A stretch of 9,936 bases of DNA from Coxiellaceae bacterium (GTDB taxonomy: Bacteria > Pseudomonadota > Gammaproteobacteria > Coxiellales > Coxiellaceae): positions 1 to 9,936 of the forward strand of contig JABABC010000143.1 of NCBI GenBank assembly GCA_014238445.1, given 5' to 3'. Position 1 is the first letter of the stretch. The number at the start of each line of letters is the position of its first letter. The notes below the pieces were generated by a model. It was not told the origin of the DNA. It made no database searches and worked only from the letters and a program-made list of their open reading frames with translations. The translations under genes and the position numbers were made by a program. Shown in pieces: positions 1 to 5,970 of the stretch.

Positions 1-950
1 GGGTATTTCCAGGTAATGGCTGACCCTGTTTCAATTTGCGTCCATGACACCTTAGAACGCTCACCTCGGCAAGCCGCACGCTTCGTCACAAAGTTATAAA
101 TACCACCCTTTCCATTTTCATCACCGGGATACCAGTTTTGCACTGTGGAATATTTAATCGACGCACGATCAAAAGCGACTAATTCAACGACGGCTGCATG
201 CAACTGATTTTCATCACGCATAGGTGCTGTACACCCTTCTAGGTAACTGACCGTAGCATCGTCATCAGCAATAATCAGCGTACGTTCAAACTGACCCGTA
301 TTAAGAGCATTAATGCGAAAATACGTAGATAACTCCATAGGGCAGCGAACGCCTTTGGGAATATAGACAAAAGAACCATCACTAAATACTGCTGAGTTCA
401 ATGCCGCGAAAAAATTATCACGGTATGACACGACAGAACCCAAATACTTCCCTATCAGCTCAGGGTGCGTTTGCACTGCTTCTGAAAAAGGGCAGAACAC
501 CACGCCGGCTTCTTGTAAAGTTTCTTTAAACGTGGTTGCCACTGACACACTATCAAACACGGCATCTACAGCAACCCCCGCTAAACGTGCCCGCTCATGT
601 AAAGGCACGCCCAATTTCTCATAGGTTTCCAAAAGCTGTGGATCAACTTCATCTAAACTTTGAGGACGATCAGCGGCTGACTTCGGTGCTGAAAAATAAC
701 TGATCGCTTGATAATCAATCGGCTCAATGTTCAATCGATGCCAATTGGGTTGCTCCAGTGTCAACCAATGTTGATAAGCTTTCAATCGCCATTCCAACAT
801 AAACGCTGGTTCATTTTTTTTAGCTGAAATCCATCGCACGACATCTTCATTCAATCCGGGCGGCAAAGACTCGGATTCAATGTCCGTGACAAACCCATGC
901 GCATAGCCTTTTTGCAACACATCGATAACAAGCTGATTACCTTGACTCAT
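1..950 (-). CDS. sufB: SufB, Fe-S cluster assembly scaffold subunit (C-terminus beyond window)
   Basis: SufB is the scaffold subunit of the cytosolic SufBCD complex, which builds Fe-S clusters using sulfur from SufS. This frame has no stop before the left edge. It gives the first 316 residues, starting MSQGNQLVIDVLQ. Recognisable SufB blocks, in order, are FSAPKSAADRPQSLDEVDP, the YRDNFFAALNSAVFSDGSF region, YIPKGVRCPMELSTYFRIN, YLEGCTAPM, and GGIYNFVTKRAACRGE followed by SKVSWTQIETGSAITWKYP at the edge. E. coli SufB has about 495 residues, so roughly 175 are missing here, including the region of the functionally important late cysteine (Cys405 in E. coli). The start is fixed by an AGGAGG 6 nt upstream. 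The ATG overlaps the stop of the preceding regulator (ATGA), so the two are probably translationally coupled in one operon. sufC, sufD and sufS are expected beyond the left edge, but this is inference. Confidence 0.97.
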   Translation of the reverse strand, partial: MSQGNQLVIDVLQKGYAHGFVTDIESESLPPGLNEDVVRWISAKKNEPAFMLEWRLKAYQHWLTLEQPNWHRLNIEPIDYQAISYFSAPKSAADRPQSLDEVDPQLLETYEKLGVPLHERARLAGVAVDAVFDSVSVATTFKETLQEAGVVFCPFSEAVQTHPELIGKYLGSVVSYRDNFFAALNSAVFSDGSFVYIPKGVRCPMELSTYFRINALNTGQFERTLIIADDDATVSYLEGCTAPMRDENQLHAAVVELVAFDRASIKYSTVQNWYPGDENGKGGIYNFVTKRAACRGERSKVSWTQIETGSAITWKY

Positions 951-1420
951 AAAGATCCTCCTTGCATACGGGTCATCTGCATGGGTCGATGCAATAAAGG
1001 ATATTCGACCGTTAAGAGTGAGGACGGCATCATCTGTTGAATGGAAACATCGGCTAATAACTGAACCATTTGTTCATTCACCACTTGCCAGTTAGGACGA
1101 AACTCACACTGCCCCTGCAAACAACAGTTTGAACCCACAGACACACATTGCGTTAATTGAATATCACCATCAATGGCTTGAATAACATCTAACAATCGGA
1201 TGTCGGATAACGGTTTTGCTAACCGATAGCCACCTTTAGGTCCCCGCTCAGAGATCACTAATTGTGCTGCACCTAATAACTTCAAACACTTACTAACAGT
1301 ACTAGTGGCCAGGCGCGTACGCTCAGCCATCATAGCAGCTGAATGACAACGCACATCGCTGCCACCCATCATGGAGAGTATAATCACTGAATAATCTGAT
1401 AACTTACTGATTTGCAACAT
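947..1420 (-). CDS. Rrf2-family SUF system Fe-S assembly regulator (IscR-like)
   Basis: This is a 157-residue Rrf2-family transcription factor of the type that heads suf operons (the Xanthomonas-type SUF regulator family). The N-terminus MLQISKLSDYSVIILSMM is the typical first helix. A winged helix-turn-helix covers about residues 28-68, ending in the wing motif SERGPKGGYRLA (57-68). A cysteine cluster follows at C92, C99, C100 and C105, in the same place as the three Fe-S cysteines of IscR (C92, C98, C104). It probably binds a cluster and senses Fe-S status. The gene directly precedes sufB with an ATGA overlap. An IscR-type operator lies across its promoter, so autoregulation is likely. Its Shine-Dalgarno is weak (TTGGA-like). 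The general function is well supported; cluster type and ligand set are inferred. I give no symbol because 'sufR' is also used for an unrelated cyanobacterial family. Confidence 0.93.
   Translation of the reverse strand: MLQISKLSDYSVIILSMMGGSDVRCHSAAMMAERTRLATSTVSKCLKLLGAAQLVISERGPKGGYRLAKPLSDIRLLDVIQAIDGDIQLTQCVSVGSNCCLQGQCEFRPNWQVVNEQMVQLLADVSIQQMMPSSLLTVEYPLLHRPMQMTRMQGGSL
957..962 (-). promoter_or_regulatory. Ribosome-binding site of sufB, inside the regulator gene
   Basis: A perfect AGGAGG lies 6 nt upstream of the sufB ATG, within the last codons of the preceding regulator (its C-terminal Gly-Gly-Ser-Leu). It confirms the sufB start. It also suggests SufB is made at a higher rate than its regulator, whose own Shine-Dalgarno is weak. 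Confidence 0.85.
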
Positions 1421-1460
1421 TATTTAAAATCCAACTAGGAGGAAATTACCGATAGGATGC

Positions 1461-1485
1461 ATATAGTACTAGATTGGTCTTCTAT
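1461..1485 (-). promoter_or_regulatory. IscR type-1-like operator over the suf promoter
   Basis: Read on the minus strand, these 25 nt fit 17 of 25 positions of the E. coli IscR type-1 consensus as I remember it (ATASYYGAC, TRWWWYA, GTCRRSTAT). The match includes the outer ATAG and TAT and the inner GAC, AAT and TAGT blocks. It covers the whole promoter spacer and the -10 box, a position where binding would block RNA polymerase. The adjacent gene encodes an IscR-like protein, which supports autorepression by the cluster-loaded form. The second half-site is poorer than the first, so binding is a prediction. Confidence 0.5.
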
Positions 1486-1490
1486 TACAA
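1463..1490 (-). promoter_or_regulatory. Candidate sigma-70 promoter of the suf operon
   Basis: On the minus strand, a TTGTAA -35 element (1485-1490) and a TACTAT -10 element (1463-1468) are separated by 16 nt. Each matches the consensus at 4 of 6 positions. Transcription would start near 1456, giving a leader of about 35 nt before the regulator start. The match is modest, but it is the best in the 139-bp gap, and it coincides with the operator-like sequence. Confidence 0.5.
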
Positions 1491-1517
1491 GTCCATTTCG
1501 TTAAAAAGAGACAGAAT

Positions 1518-1536
1518 AGCGCCCAAAAAGGGCGCT
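1518..1536 (-). terminator. Stem-loop after the DEAD-box helicase gene, likely terminator
   Basis: A perfect 7-bp GC-rich stem (AGCGCCC/GGGCGCT) with a 5-nt loop starts about 23 nt after the helicase stop. On the minus strand the loop is five T, and the downstream tail is ATTCTGTCTCTTTTT: pyrimidine-rich, with its T-run displaced about 10 nt from the stem. The position and stem support termination of the helicase transcript before the suf promoter. The tail is not ideal, so readthrough is possible. Confidence 0.6.
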
Positions 1537-1559
1537 TTAACAGAAGCTGTGCGACGCCT

Positions 1560-3107
1560 TTAAGCACCGCGATGCTTAGGTCCTGAGCGTCGCTTGCCAG
1601 CTGGTTTCGGCGAAGCCGATTTCCCCATAGCTGGGCGACCTCGACCTGAAGACGAACGCCCCGAACCTGAAGAGTGATTCGACGAGGATGCATTCGAACG
1701 CCGTGGACCACCACGAGAACGACCCCCTGCTGAACGCGGCCCACGTGAGCGATGACGACTCGAACTGACTTCCTCTGACTCAGCCATAACATCTTCGGCA
1801 GGCAAAGGGTTTGACTCTTCTAATAAATAAGCCAAAGCAGCCGCTATGTCTTCTGCAACACAATCACCGTGCGCCACAATATCATCCACAATAGCGCGGT
1901 AAGGTTGGTATTTTTTACTCTTCTGAATAATATTCATCACCTTTTCTGCTAATTGCTGACGACGCAACTCACCCATTTCTTCTACAGATGGTGCTGAAAT
2001 AACGGGAATGGGCTGTTTCAAGACTTGCTCGATGGCTTTGAGTAAGTGGTGCTCTCGAGAGGAGACAAACAAAAAGGCTTTACCTTTTCGTCCTGCGCGA
2101 CCCGTTCGACCAATACGATGAATATAAGATTCAGGGTCACAGGGAATATCATAATTAAACACATGCGTAATACGATCCACATCAATACCGCGAGCTGCAA
2201 CATCAGTGGCGACAACAATATCTAAAGAGCCTTTCTTCAAGCGACCCAAGACCTTCTCACGCATGGACTGACTCATATCACCGTTCAATGCAGCAGCAGC
2301 GTACCCACGGGCTTGCAATTTTTCAGCCAATTCGGCAGATAAGGTTTTTGTGCGTGAAAAAATAATGGCACCATTCACTGGTTCAACTTCTAAAAAACGC
2401 GTCAACACGTCTAATTTTTGCGTACGAGACACACGAACACAATATTGATCAATCGCACTCACGGAACTTTCTTGCGGTTTAATAAGCACTTTTTTAGGGT
2501 GATTCAAATAACGCTTAGCAATGTTTTGAATGGCCGATGGTAAGGTCGCTGAAAATAAAGCCGTCTGATGCTCGCCTGGCACTTGCTCTAAAATCCACTC
2601 CACGTCTTCTTTAAAACCCATCTTTAACATTTCATCAGCTTCATCCAACACCAATGTTTTCAAGGCACCCATTTGTAGCGTACCTCGACGCAAGTGATCC
2701 ATGACACGCCCTGGCGTACCCACAATGACATGACTACCTCGCTTAAGGGCCTTCAACTGTACTTGATAATCTTGGCCGCCATAGATCGGCGTCACAAAGA
2801 ACTTGGATAGGTGCCTTGAGTAACTCTTAAACGCTTCAGCCACTTGGATGGCTAGCTCACGTGTCGGTGCAATCACCAACGCCTGAGGCTGACACAACGC
2901 TACATCCATAGTCGCTAGGATCGGCAAAGCAAAAGCGGCTGTTTTCCCAGTTCCGGTTTGTGCCTGTGCTAGAACGTCTTCACCCGATAACAGCAGCGGG
3001 ATACTGCTTTCTTGGACAGGGGTTGGTGTTTCATAACCTAACGCAGATAAGGCTGATAATAAGGTGGACGGCAAACCCAGGTCTGCAAATGTTTGATTCG
3101 TTGACAT
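1560..3107 (-). CDS. deaD: CsdA/DeaD-like ATP-dependent DEAD-box RNA helicase with SR/RG-rich tail
   Basis: This cytosolic RNA helicase (515 residues) unwinds structured RNA. In E. coli, DeaD/CsdA acts in cold-stage ribosome assembly and RNA decay. All superfamily-2 motifs are present: Q motif around YETPTPVQ (25-32), motif I AQTGTGKT (49-56), PTRELA (81-86), TPGR (131-134), DEAD (155-158), SAT (186-188), ATDVAARGID (300-309) and HRIGRTGR (330-337). Residues about 366-432 resemble the DeaD dimerisation segment (VEEMGELRRQQLAEKV and a following YRAIVDDI). The E. coli protein (about 629 residues) continues with a DbpA-like RNA-binding domain. Here that is replaced by about 75 low-complexity residues rich in Ser, Arg and Gly, which may bind RNA non-specifically. 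The start agrees with the family N-terminus (TFADLGL), with a weak AGAGAA Shine-Dalgarno. The gene has its own promoter, a long leader and a terminator-like stem-loop, so it is probably monocistronic. Confidence 0.95.
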   Translation of the reverse strand: MSTNQTFADLGLPSTLLSALSALGYETPTPVQESSIPLLLSGEDVLAQAQTGTGKTAAFALPILATMDVALCQPQALVIAPTRELAIQVAEAFKSYSRHLSKFFVTPIYGGQDYQVQLKALKRGSHVIVGTPGRVMDHLRRGTLQMGALKTLVLDEADEMLKMGFKEDVEWILEQVPGEHQTALFSATLPSAIQNIAKRYLNHPKKVLIKPQESSVSAIDQYCVRVSRTQKLDVLTRFLEVEPVNGAIIFSRTKTLSAELAEKLQARGYAAAALNGDMSQSMREKVLGRLKKGSLDIVVATDVAARGIDVDRITHVFNYDIPCDPESYIHRIGRTGRAGRKGKAFLFVSSREHHLLKAIEQVLKQPIPVISAPSVEEMGELRRQQLAEKVMNIIQKSKKYQPYRAIVDDIVAHGDCVAEDIAAALAYLLEESNPLPAEDVMAESEEVSSSRHRSRGPRSAGGRSRGGPRRSNASSSNHSSGSGRSSSGRGRPAMGKSASPKPAGKRRSGPKHRGA

Positions 3108-3137
3108 AAAATATTCTCTTTATTCAAAGGATTACAT

Positions 3138-3169
3138 AAAAAATTCAGACGCAGATGACTCGCTACGTC
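3138..3169 (-). promoter_or_regulatory. Hairpin with six-U tract in the helicase leader (possible attenuator)
   Basis: In the minus-strand RNA, GACGUAG (3169-3163) can pair with CUGCGUC (3154-3148), giving 7 bp with one U-G wobble and an 8-nt loop. After 4 nt comes a run of six U (3143-3138). The stem competes with an overlapping 5-bp hairpin, AUGAC/GUCAU (3171-3167 with 3159-3155). Such mutually exclusive folds resemble a terminator/antiterminator arrangement. The stem is only moderately stable and the U-tract is not adjacent to it, so this is speculative. Confidence 0.3.
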
Positions 3170-3170
3170 A
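3160..3170 (-). promoter_or_regulatory. Cold-box-like element in the helicase leader
   Basis: On the minus strand TGACGTAGCGA matches 9 of 11 bases of the E. coli cold box TGACGTACAGA, an element shared by leaders of cspA-type genes and csdA. It lies within the predicted leader of a csdA-like gene. In E. coli the box is at the very 5' end of the mRNA, whereas here it would be about 100 nt in unless a closer promoter exists. Confidence 0.35.
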
Positions 3171-3279
3171 TGACCCATCACAATCACTGTAGATATATGG
3201 CATTCCCTGCTAGATCACCTCGAAATGGCACGATACGCTATTCGGTAAAGAAAAACTGCGAGACACTAAAGGTCGAGGG

Positions 3280-3308
3280 AGTATACGGTGCCTTCATACA
3301 AATGTCAC
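3280..3308 (-). promoter_or_regulatory. Sigma-70 promoter of the DEAD-box helicase gene
   Basis: On the minus strand a GTGACA -35 (3303-3308) and a TATACT -10 (3280-3285) are separated by exactly 17 nt. Each matches the consensus at 5 of 6 positions. This is the strongest minus-strand promoter in the 290-bp divergent intergenic region. Confidence 0.68.
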
Positions 3309-3342
3309 TTTTTAAACAAAACTTTTTATCCGCAGACTCAAC

Positions 3343-3371
3343 TAGACAGGCCCTACCAAGCAGCCCATAAT
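3343..3371 (+). promoter_or_regulatory. Sigma-70 promoter of the CDF transporter-sbcB operon
   Basis: TAGACA (-35, 3343-3348) and CATAAT (-10, 3366-3371) are separated by 17 nt, and each matches the consensus at 5 of 6 positions. Transcription would start near 3378, leaving a leader of only about 20 nt that contains the Shine-Dalgarno. It diverges from the helicase promoter without overlapping it. Confidence 0.65.
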
Positions 3372-3384
3372 AACAACGGTTTTC

Positions 3385-3390
3385 AGGAGG
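3385..3390 (+). promoter_or_regulatory. Strong ribosome-binding site of the CDF transporter
   Basis: A perfect AGGAGG (followed by T) lies 7 nt before the ATG at 3398. It fixes that start and predicts efficient translation. Confidence 0.88.
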
Positions 3391-3397
3391 TCACACC

Positions 3398-4546
3398 ATG
3401 AGCCAGGAAAGATACAAGGTCACGCGCCGCGTCTCAGCCTACAGCGCATTCGTTAACCTACTGTTAGCACTCAGTAAAATGATCATTGGCTATCTAGGCT
3501 ATTCGCAAGCACTGATTGCTGATGGGATTCACTCACTGTCCGATGTCATTAGTGATGGCTTAGTGGTCTTCGCTGCCAAAGCCAGCATTCAAGCTCCTGA
3601 TGCAAAACACCCTTATGGCCATCACCGCATTGAAACCATCACTGTCATCATCATCGCACTCTTATTGTTAGCCATTGGCGCGTCTATTCTCTACCCCGCC
3701 ATTACACACCTACTTCACCGCACTACACCCGACCAACCCAATATCTTGGCCTTAGTCACAGCCATTCTATCCGTATTCGCAAACGAAGGACTTTTTCGCT
3801 ACTGCCTGCGACAAGGCCAACGCATTCAATCGTCACTCTTAATTTCTAATGCTTGGCATAACCGCAGTGATGCTCTCGTATCCCTCATCGTGATTGCTAG
3901 TATTATCGGTGGTTATTTAGGCTGGCCTTTTCTAGACTCGGTGGGTGCTGCCATCATCTCACTCGTTATTATCTATGTCTCGATGAAAATGCTCTGGCAA
4001 AGCGGCAATGAACTCATCGATGCTGCAACCGACCCTAAAACTATCAACACGATTGAACAATGCATTCAAAACACCCCGGGCGTCATTGCCGTACATAACT
4101 TAAGAACGCGCCACCATGGCAGTCGTATCTTCATTGATGTGCACGTGCAAGTCTCCTCTCTGATCAGTGTTTCGGAAGGGCATTACATCGCTGATCAAGC
4201 AGAACGGGCTATTCAACCTGTTGTTCCGGCGGTTAAAGACGTCGCCATCCATATCGACCCCGAAGATGACTCCGTCGCACCAAACGTGCTGCATCATGCT
4301 AATCGAGCGAAGATCGAAAAACAGCTGGAACAGGCCTGGAAAACACTCAATGACAATACCTCACTGCACCAACTTTATTTACATTATTTAGAGGGGCGCT
4401 TAACAGCGGACATTGTCTTAAGCATATCGAATAACACACCACAAGACCTACCCGCGCTGCAAACAACCTATCAACAAAAAGCCATAAAAGAGACGGCCCT
4501 GGATGATTGCCAGATCTACTTTTGGTTAAGTGACACTGCATCATGA
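3398..4546 (+). CDS. Cation diffusion facilitator, probable zinc exporter with extra C-terminal domain
   Basis: This inner-membrane CDF transporter (382 residues) probably exports divalent metal by proton antiport. Six hydrophobic segments lie in about residues 13-200, followed by a cytosolic domain. Comparison with E. coli YiiP (ligand positions from memory) shows a full set of metal sites. Transport site A is H45/D49 (HSLSD, TM2) and H154/D158 (HNRSD, TM5). D68, H71 and H75 correspond to the site B region (HPYGHHRIE). H233, H249, H262, H285 and D287 correspond to the dimer-domain site C. YiiP has Asp where this protein has H45; the HD-HD arrangement is typical of zinc-selective members. Residues about 291-382 extend beyond the usual ~300-residue family length and look like a second beta-alpha-beta (ferredoxin-like) unit without the His ligands. 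Its stop overlaps the sbcB start (ATGA). Zinc is inferred, not shown. Confidence 0.92.
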   Translation: MSQERYKVTRRVSAYSAFVNLLLALSKMIIGYLGYSQALIADGIHSLSDVISDGLVVFAAKASIQAPDAKHPYGHHRIETITVIIIALLLLAIGASILYPAITHLLHRTTPDQPNILALVTAILSVFANEGLFRYCLRQGQRIQSSLLISNAWHNRSDALVSLIVIASIIGGYLGWPFLDSVGAAIISLVIIYVSMKMLWQSGNELIDAATDPKTINTIEQCIQNTPGVIAVHNLRTRHHGSRIFIDVHVQVSSLISVSEGHYIADQAERAIQPVVPAVKDVAIHIDPEDDSVAPNVLHHANRAKIEKQLEQAWKTLNDNTSLHQLYLHYLEGRLTADIVLSISNNTPQDLPALQTTYQQKAIKETALDDCQIYFWLSDTAS

Positions 4547-5928
4547 CTCATAACCAACCCACTTACTTGTTTTATGACTTAGAGACCACAGGACTCAACC
4601 CCTGCTTTGATCAAGTCCTACAGTTTGCTGCAATACGCACGACTCTTCAGCTTGATGAACTAGAACGACACGAAATTCGCGTCAAACTTAACCCCGATAT
4701 CATTCCTTCGCCTCACGCCATCACCACACATCGCATTGGCTGGAACAGCATGCAAACAGGCGAGAATGAATACGAAGCGATGCAAACGATTCACCAACTC
4801 CTCAACACACCCGGAACCATCAGTGTTGGTTATAACAGCCTGGGATTTGATGATGAGTTTTTGCGCTTTAACTTTTACCGCAATTTATTGCCTCCCTACA
4901 CACACCAATATGCGAACCGTTGTGGTCGCATGGATATCCTTCCAATTACATCATTGTACTACCTGTACAAACCCGAGATAGTCAATTGGCCGATTATCGA
5001 TGGCACTAAGCGACTCAAATTAGAAGGTCTCAATGATTGTAACCAATGGGTTAAGGGAATCAGTCATGATGCGCTCGTGGATGTTGAAGTGACCATTGCA
5101 CTGGCTAAAGAACTCTATAGTGCAAAAGAACTGTGGGACTATGCCATTGGATTTTTTCAAAAACCCATTGATACTGCTCGCCTACACCAACTCAGCACTG
5201 GCATACAATCATCCAACACACACCACCCCCAAGCTCTACTGACAAGTCTTCGCTGTGGTTATGCCAATCAATTACAACAACCGGTGTTAGGGCTGGGCCA
5301 ACACCGTCACTATAAAAACCAAACACTCTGGCTAACCCTCGATCAAGCTGAACTAAAACAAGCAACACCAAATAATTTCATCGACAAAACCCGCGTGATA
5401 CGCAAAAAAATCGCTGAAGCGCCCATCCTACTGCCCACCAAAGAACGCTTCCTTAATCGATTAAGCAAAGAACGTCAAACCACCATGCAAGAAAATTTAA
5501 CCTGGCTTGAGGCACACCCCGATATCTTAAAAACCATCAGTGACCATTACCTCGATGAAACCTATCCTCACGTCGACTTTCTAGACTGCGACGCAGCACT
5601 CTATCAAATCGGCTTCCCTAGTCGTGAGGAAGAAGCTTTATTTAAAGCTTTTCATGAGGCGCCGCTCGACAAAAAATGGGCCGTTGCTCAACGCTTCCCT
5701 AACCCTGTCCGCCGACATCAAGCTGCTCGTATTTTAGAACGTCACTTCAACGACACATTCAATCAAATCGATCAAGACACAACGTTTTCAGACAATACGA
5801 ACGATTACCGCCATACGAAAAAATACACACGACACGATGCGATTAACGATATGACCACCATAGATCGTGATTCACTGGATGAACAACAAAAGCTATTGAT
5901 AGAAGAGTACCAACAGCAGCTTACATGA
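4543..5928 (+). CDS. sbcB: Exodeoxyribonuclease I (SbcB), 3'-5' single-strand DNA exonuclease
   Basis: ExoI degrades single-stranded DNA 3' to 5' in recombination and mismatch repair, and interacts with SSB. The 461-residue protein is close to the E. coli length (475). The DEDDh catalytic set is intact: D12 and E14 in YDLETTG, D103 in GFDDEFLRFNFYRN, and H175 and D180 in HDALVDVEVTIALAK. NRCGRMDILPI and EIVNWP also match ExoI. The C-terminal half (about 200-460) fits the SH3-like and helical ExoI domains, including NLTWLEAHPDILKTI and the DCDAALYQIGF segment. The start overlaps the CDF stop (ATGA), and only a weak Shine-Dalgarno precedes it, so translation probably depends on coupling to the transporter. 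This pairing has no obvious functional logic and may simply reflect shared transcription. No clear terminator follows; the gene converges on the POT transporter with a 42-bp gap. Confidence 0.96.
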   Translation: MTHNQPTYLFYDLETTGLNPCFDQVLQFAAIRTTLQLDELERHEIRVKLNPDIIPSPHAITTHRIGWNSMQTGENEYEAMQTIHQLLNTPGTISVGYNSLGFDDEFLRFNFYRNLLPPYTHQYANRCGRMDILPITSLYYLYKPEIVNWPIIDGTKRLKLEGLNDCNQWVKGISHDALVDVEVTIALAKELYSAKELWDYAIGFFQKPIDTARLHQLSTGIQSSNTHHPQALLTSLRCGYANQLQQPVLGLGQHRHYKNQTLWLTLDQAELKQATPNNFIDKTRVIRKKIAEAPILLPTKERFLNRLSKERQTTMQENLTWLEAHPDILKTISDHYLDETYPHVDFLDCDAALYQIGFPSREEEALFKAFHEAPLDKKWAVAQRFPNPVRRHQAARILERHFNDTFNQIDQDTTFSDNTNDYRHTKKYTRHDAINDMTTIDRDSLDEQQKLLIEEYQQQLT

Positions 5929-5970
5929 CCCGAATGATTAAATTGATCACAAAATCATCATGCGATCTAG

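Larger units (their letters stand above)
3108..3273 (-). other. Long 5' leader of the DEAD-box helicase mRNA
   Basis: The predicted promoter places the transcript start near 3273, about 165 nt before the helicase start codon. No convincing gene lies inside this stretch. It holds a cold-box-like sequence and a hairpin followed by six U (listed separately). Long structured leaders are known for cold-induced genes, including E. coli deaD/csdA, so post-transcriptional control is plausible. The transcript start is inferred from promoter motifs only. Confidence 0.5.

Noticed and set aside
1464..1471. TAGTACTA perfect 8-bp palindrome upstream of the suf regulator
   Set aside because: It is fully contained in the larger operator/promoter call and, alone, is too short to mean more.
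1469..1792. Minus-strand frame of 107 codons overlapping the 3' end of the helicase gene
   Set aside because: It shares DNA with the low-complexity helicase tail and the terminator. Its repetitive, arginine- and valine-rich product is a frame shadow of the SR/RG repeats.
1560..1800. Possible frameshift at the end of the helicase creating the unusual tail
   Set aside because: The tail composition (Ser/Arg/Gly with RG steps) is typical of real helicase tails and ends in a stop followed by a terminator-like stem. No alternate frame there encodes a recognisable RNA-binding domain.
3155..3370. 71-codon plus-strand open frame in the divergent intergenic region
   Set aside because: It lacks a Shine-Dalgarno, overlaps both predicted promoters, has an unremarkable composition, and matches no family I recognise. 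It is better explained as leader and promoter DNA.
5934..5958. ATGATT/AATCAT inverted repeat between the convergent sbcB and POT genes
   Set aside because: The stem is only 6 AT-rich pairs with a 13-nt loop and no adjacent T-run, so it is not a convincing bidirectional terminator.
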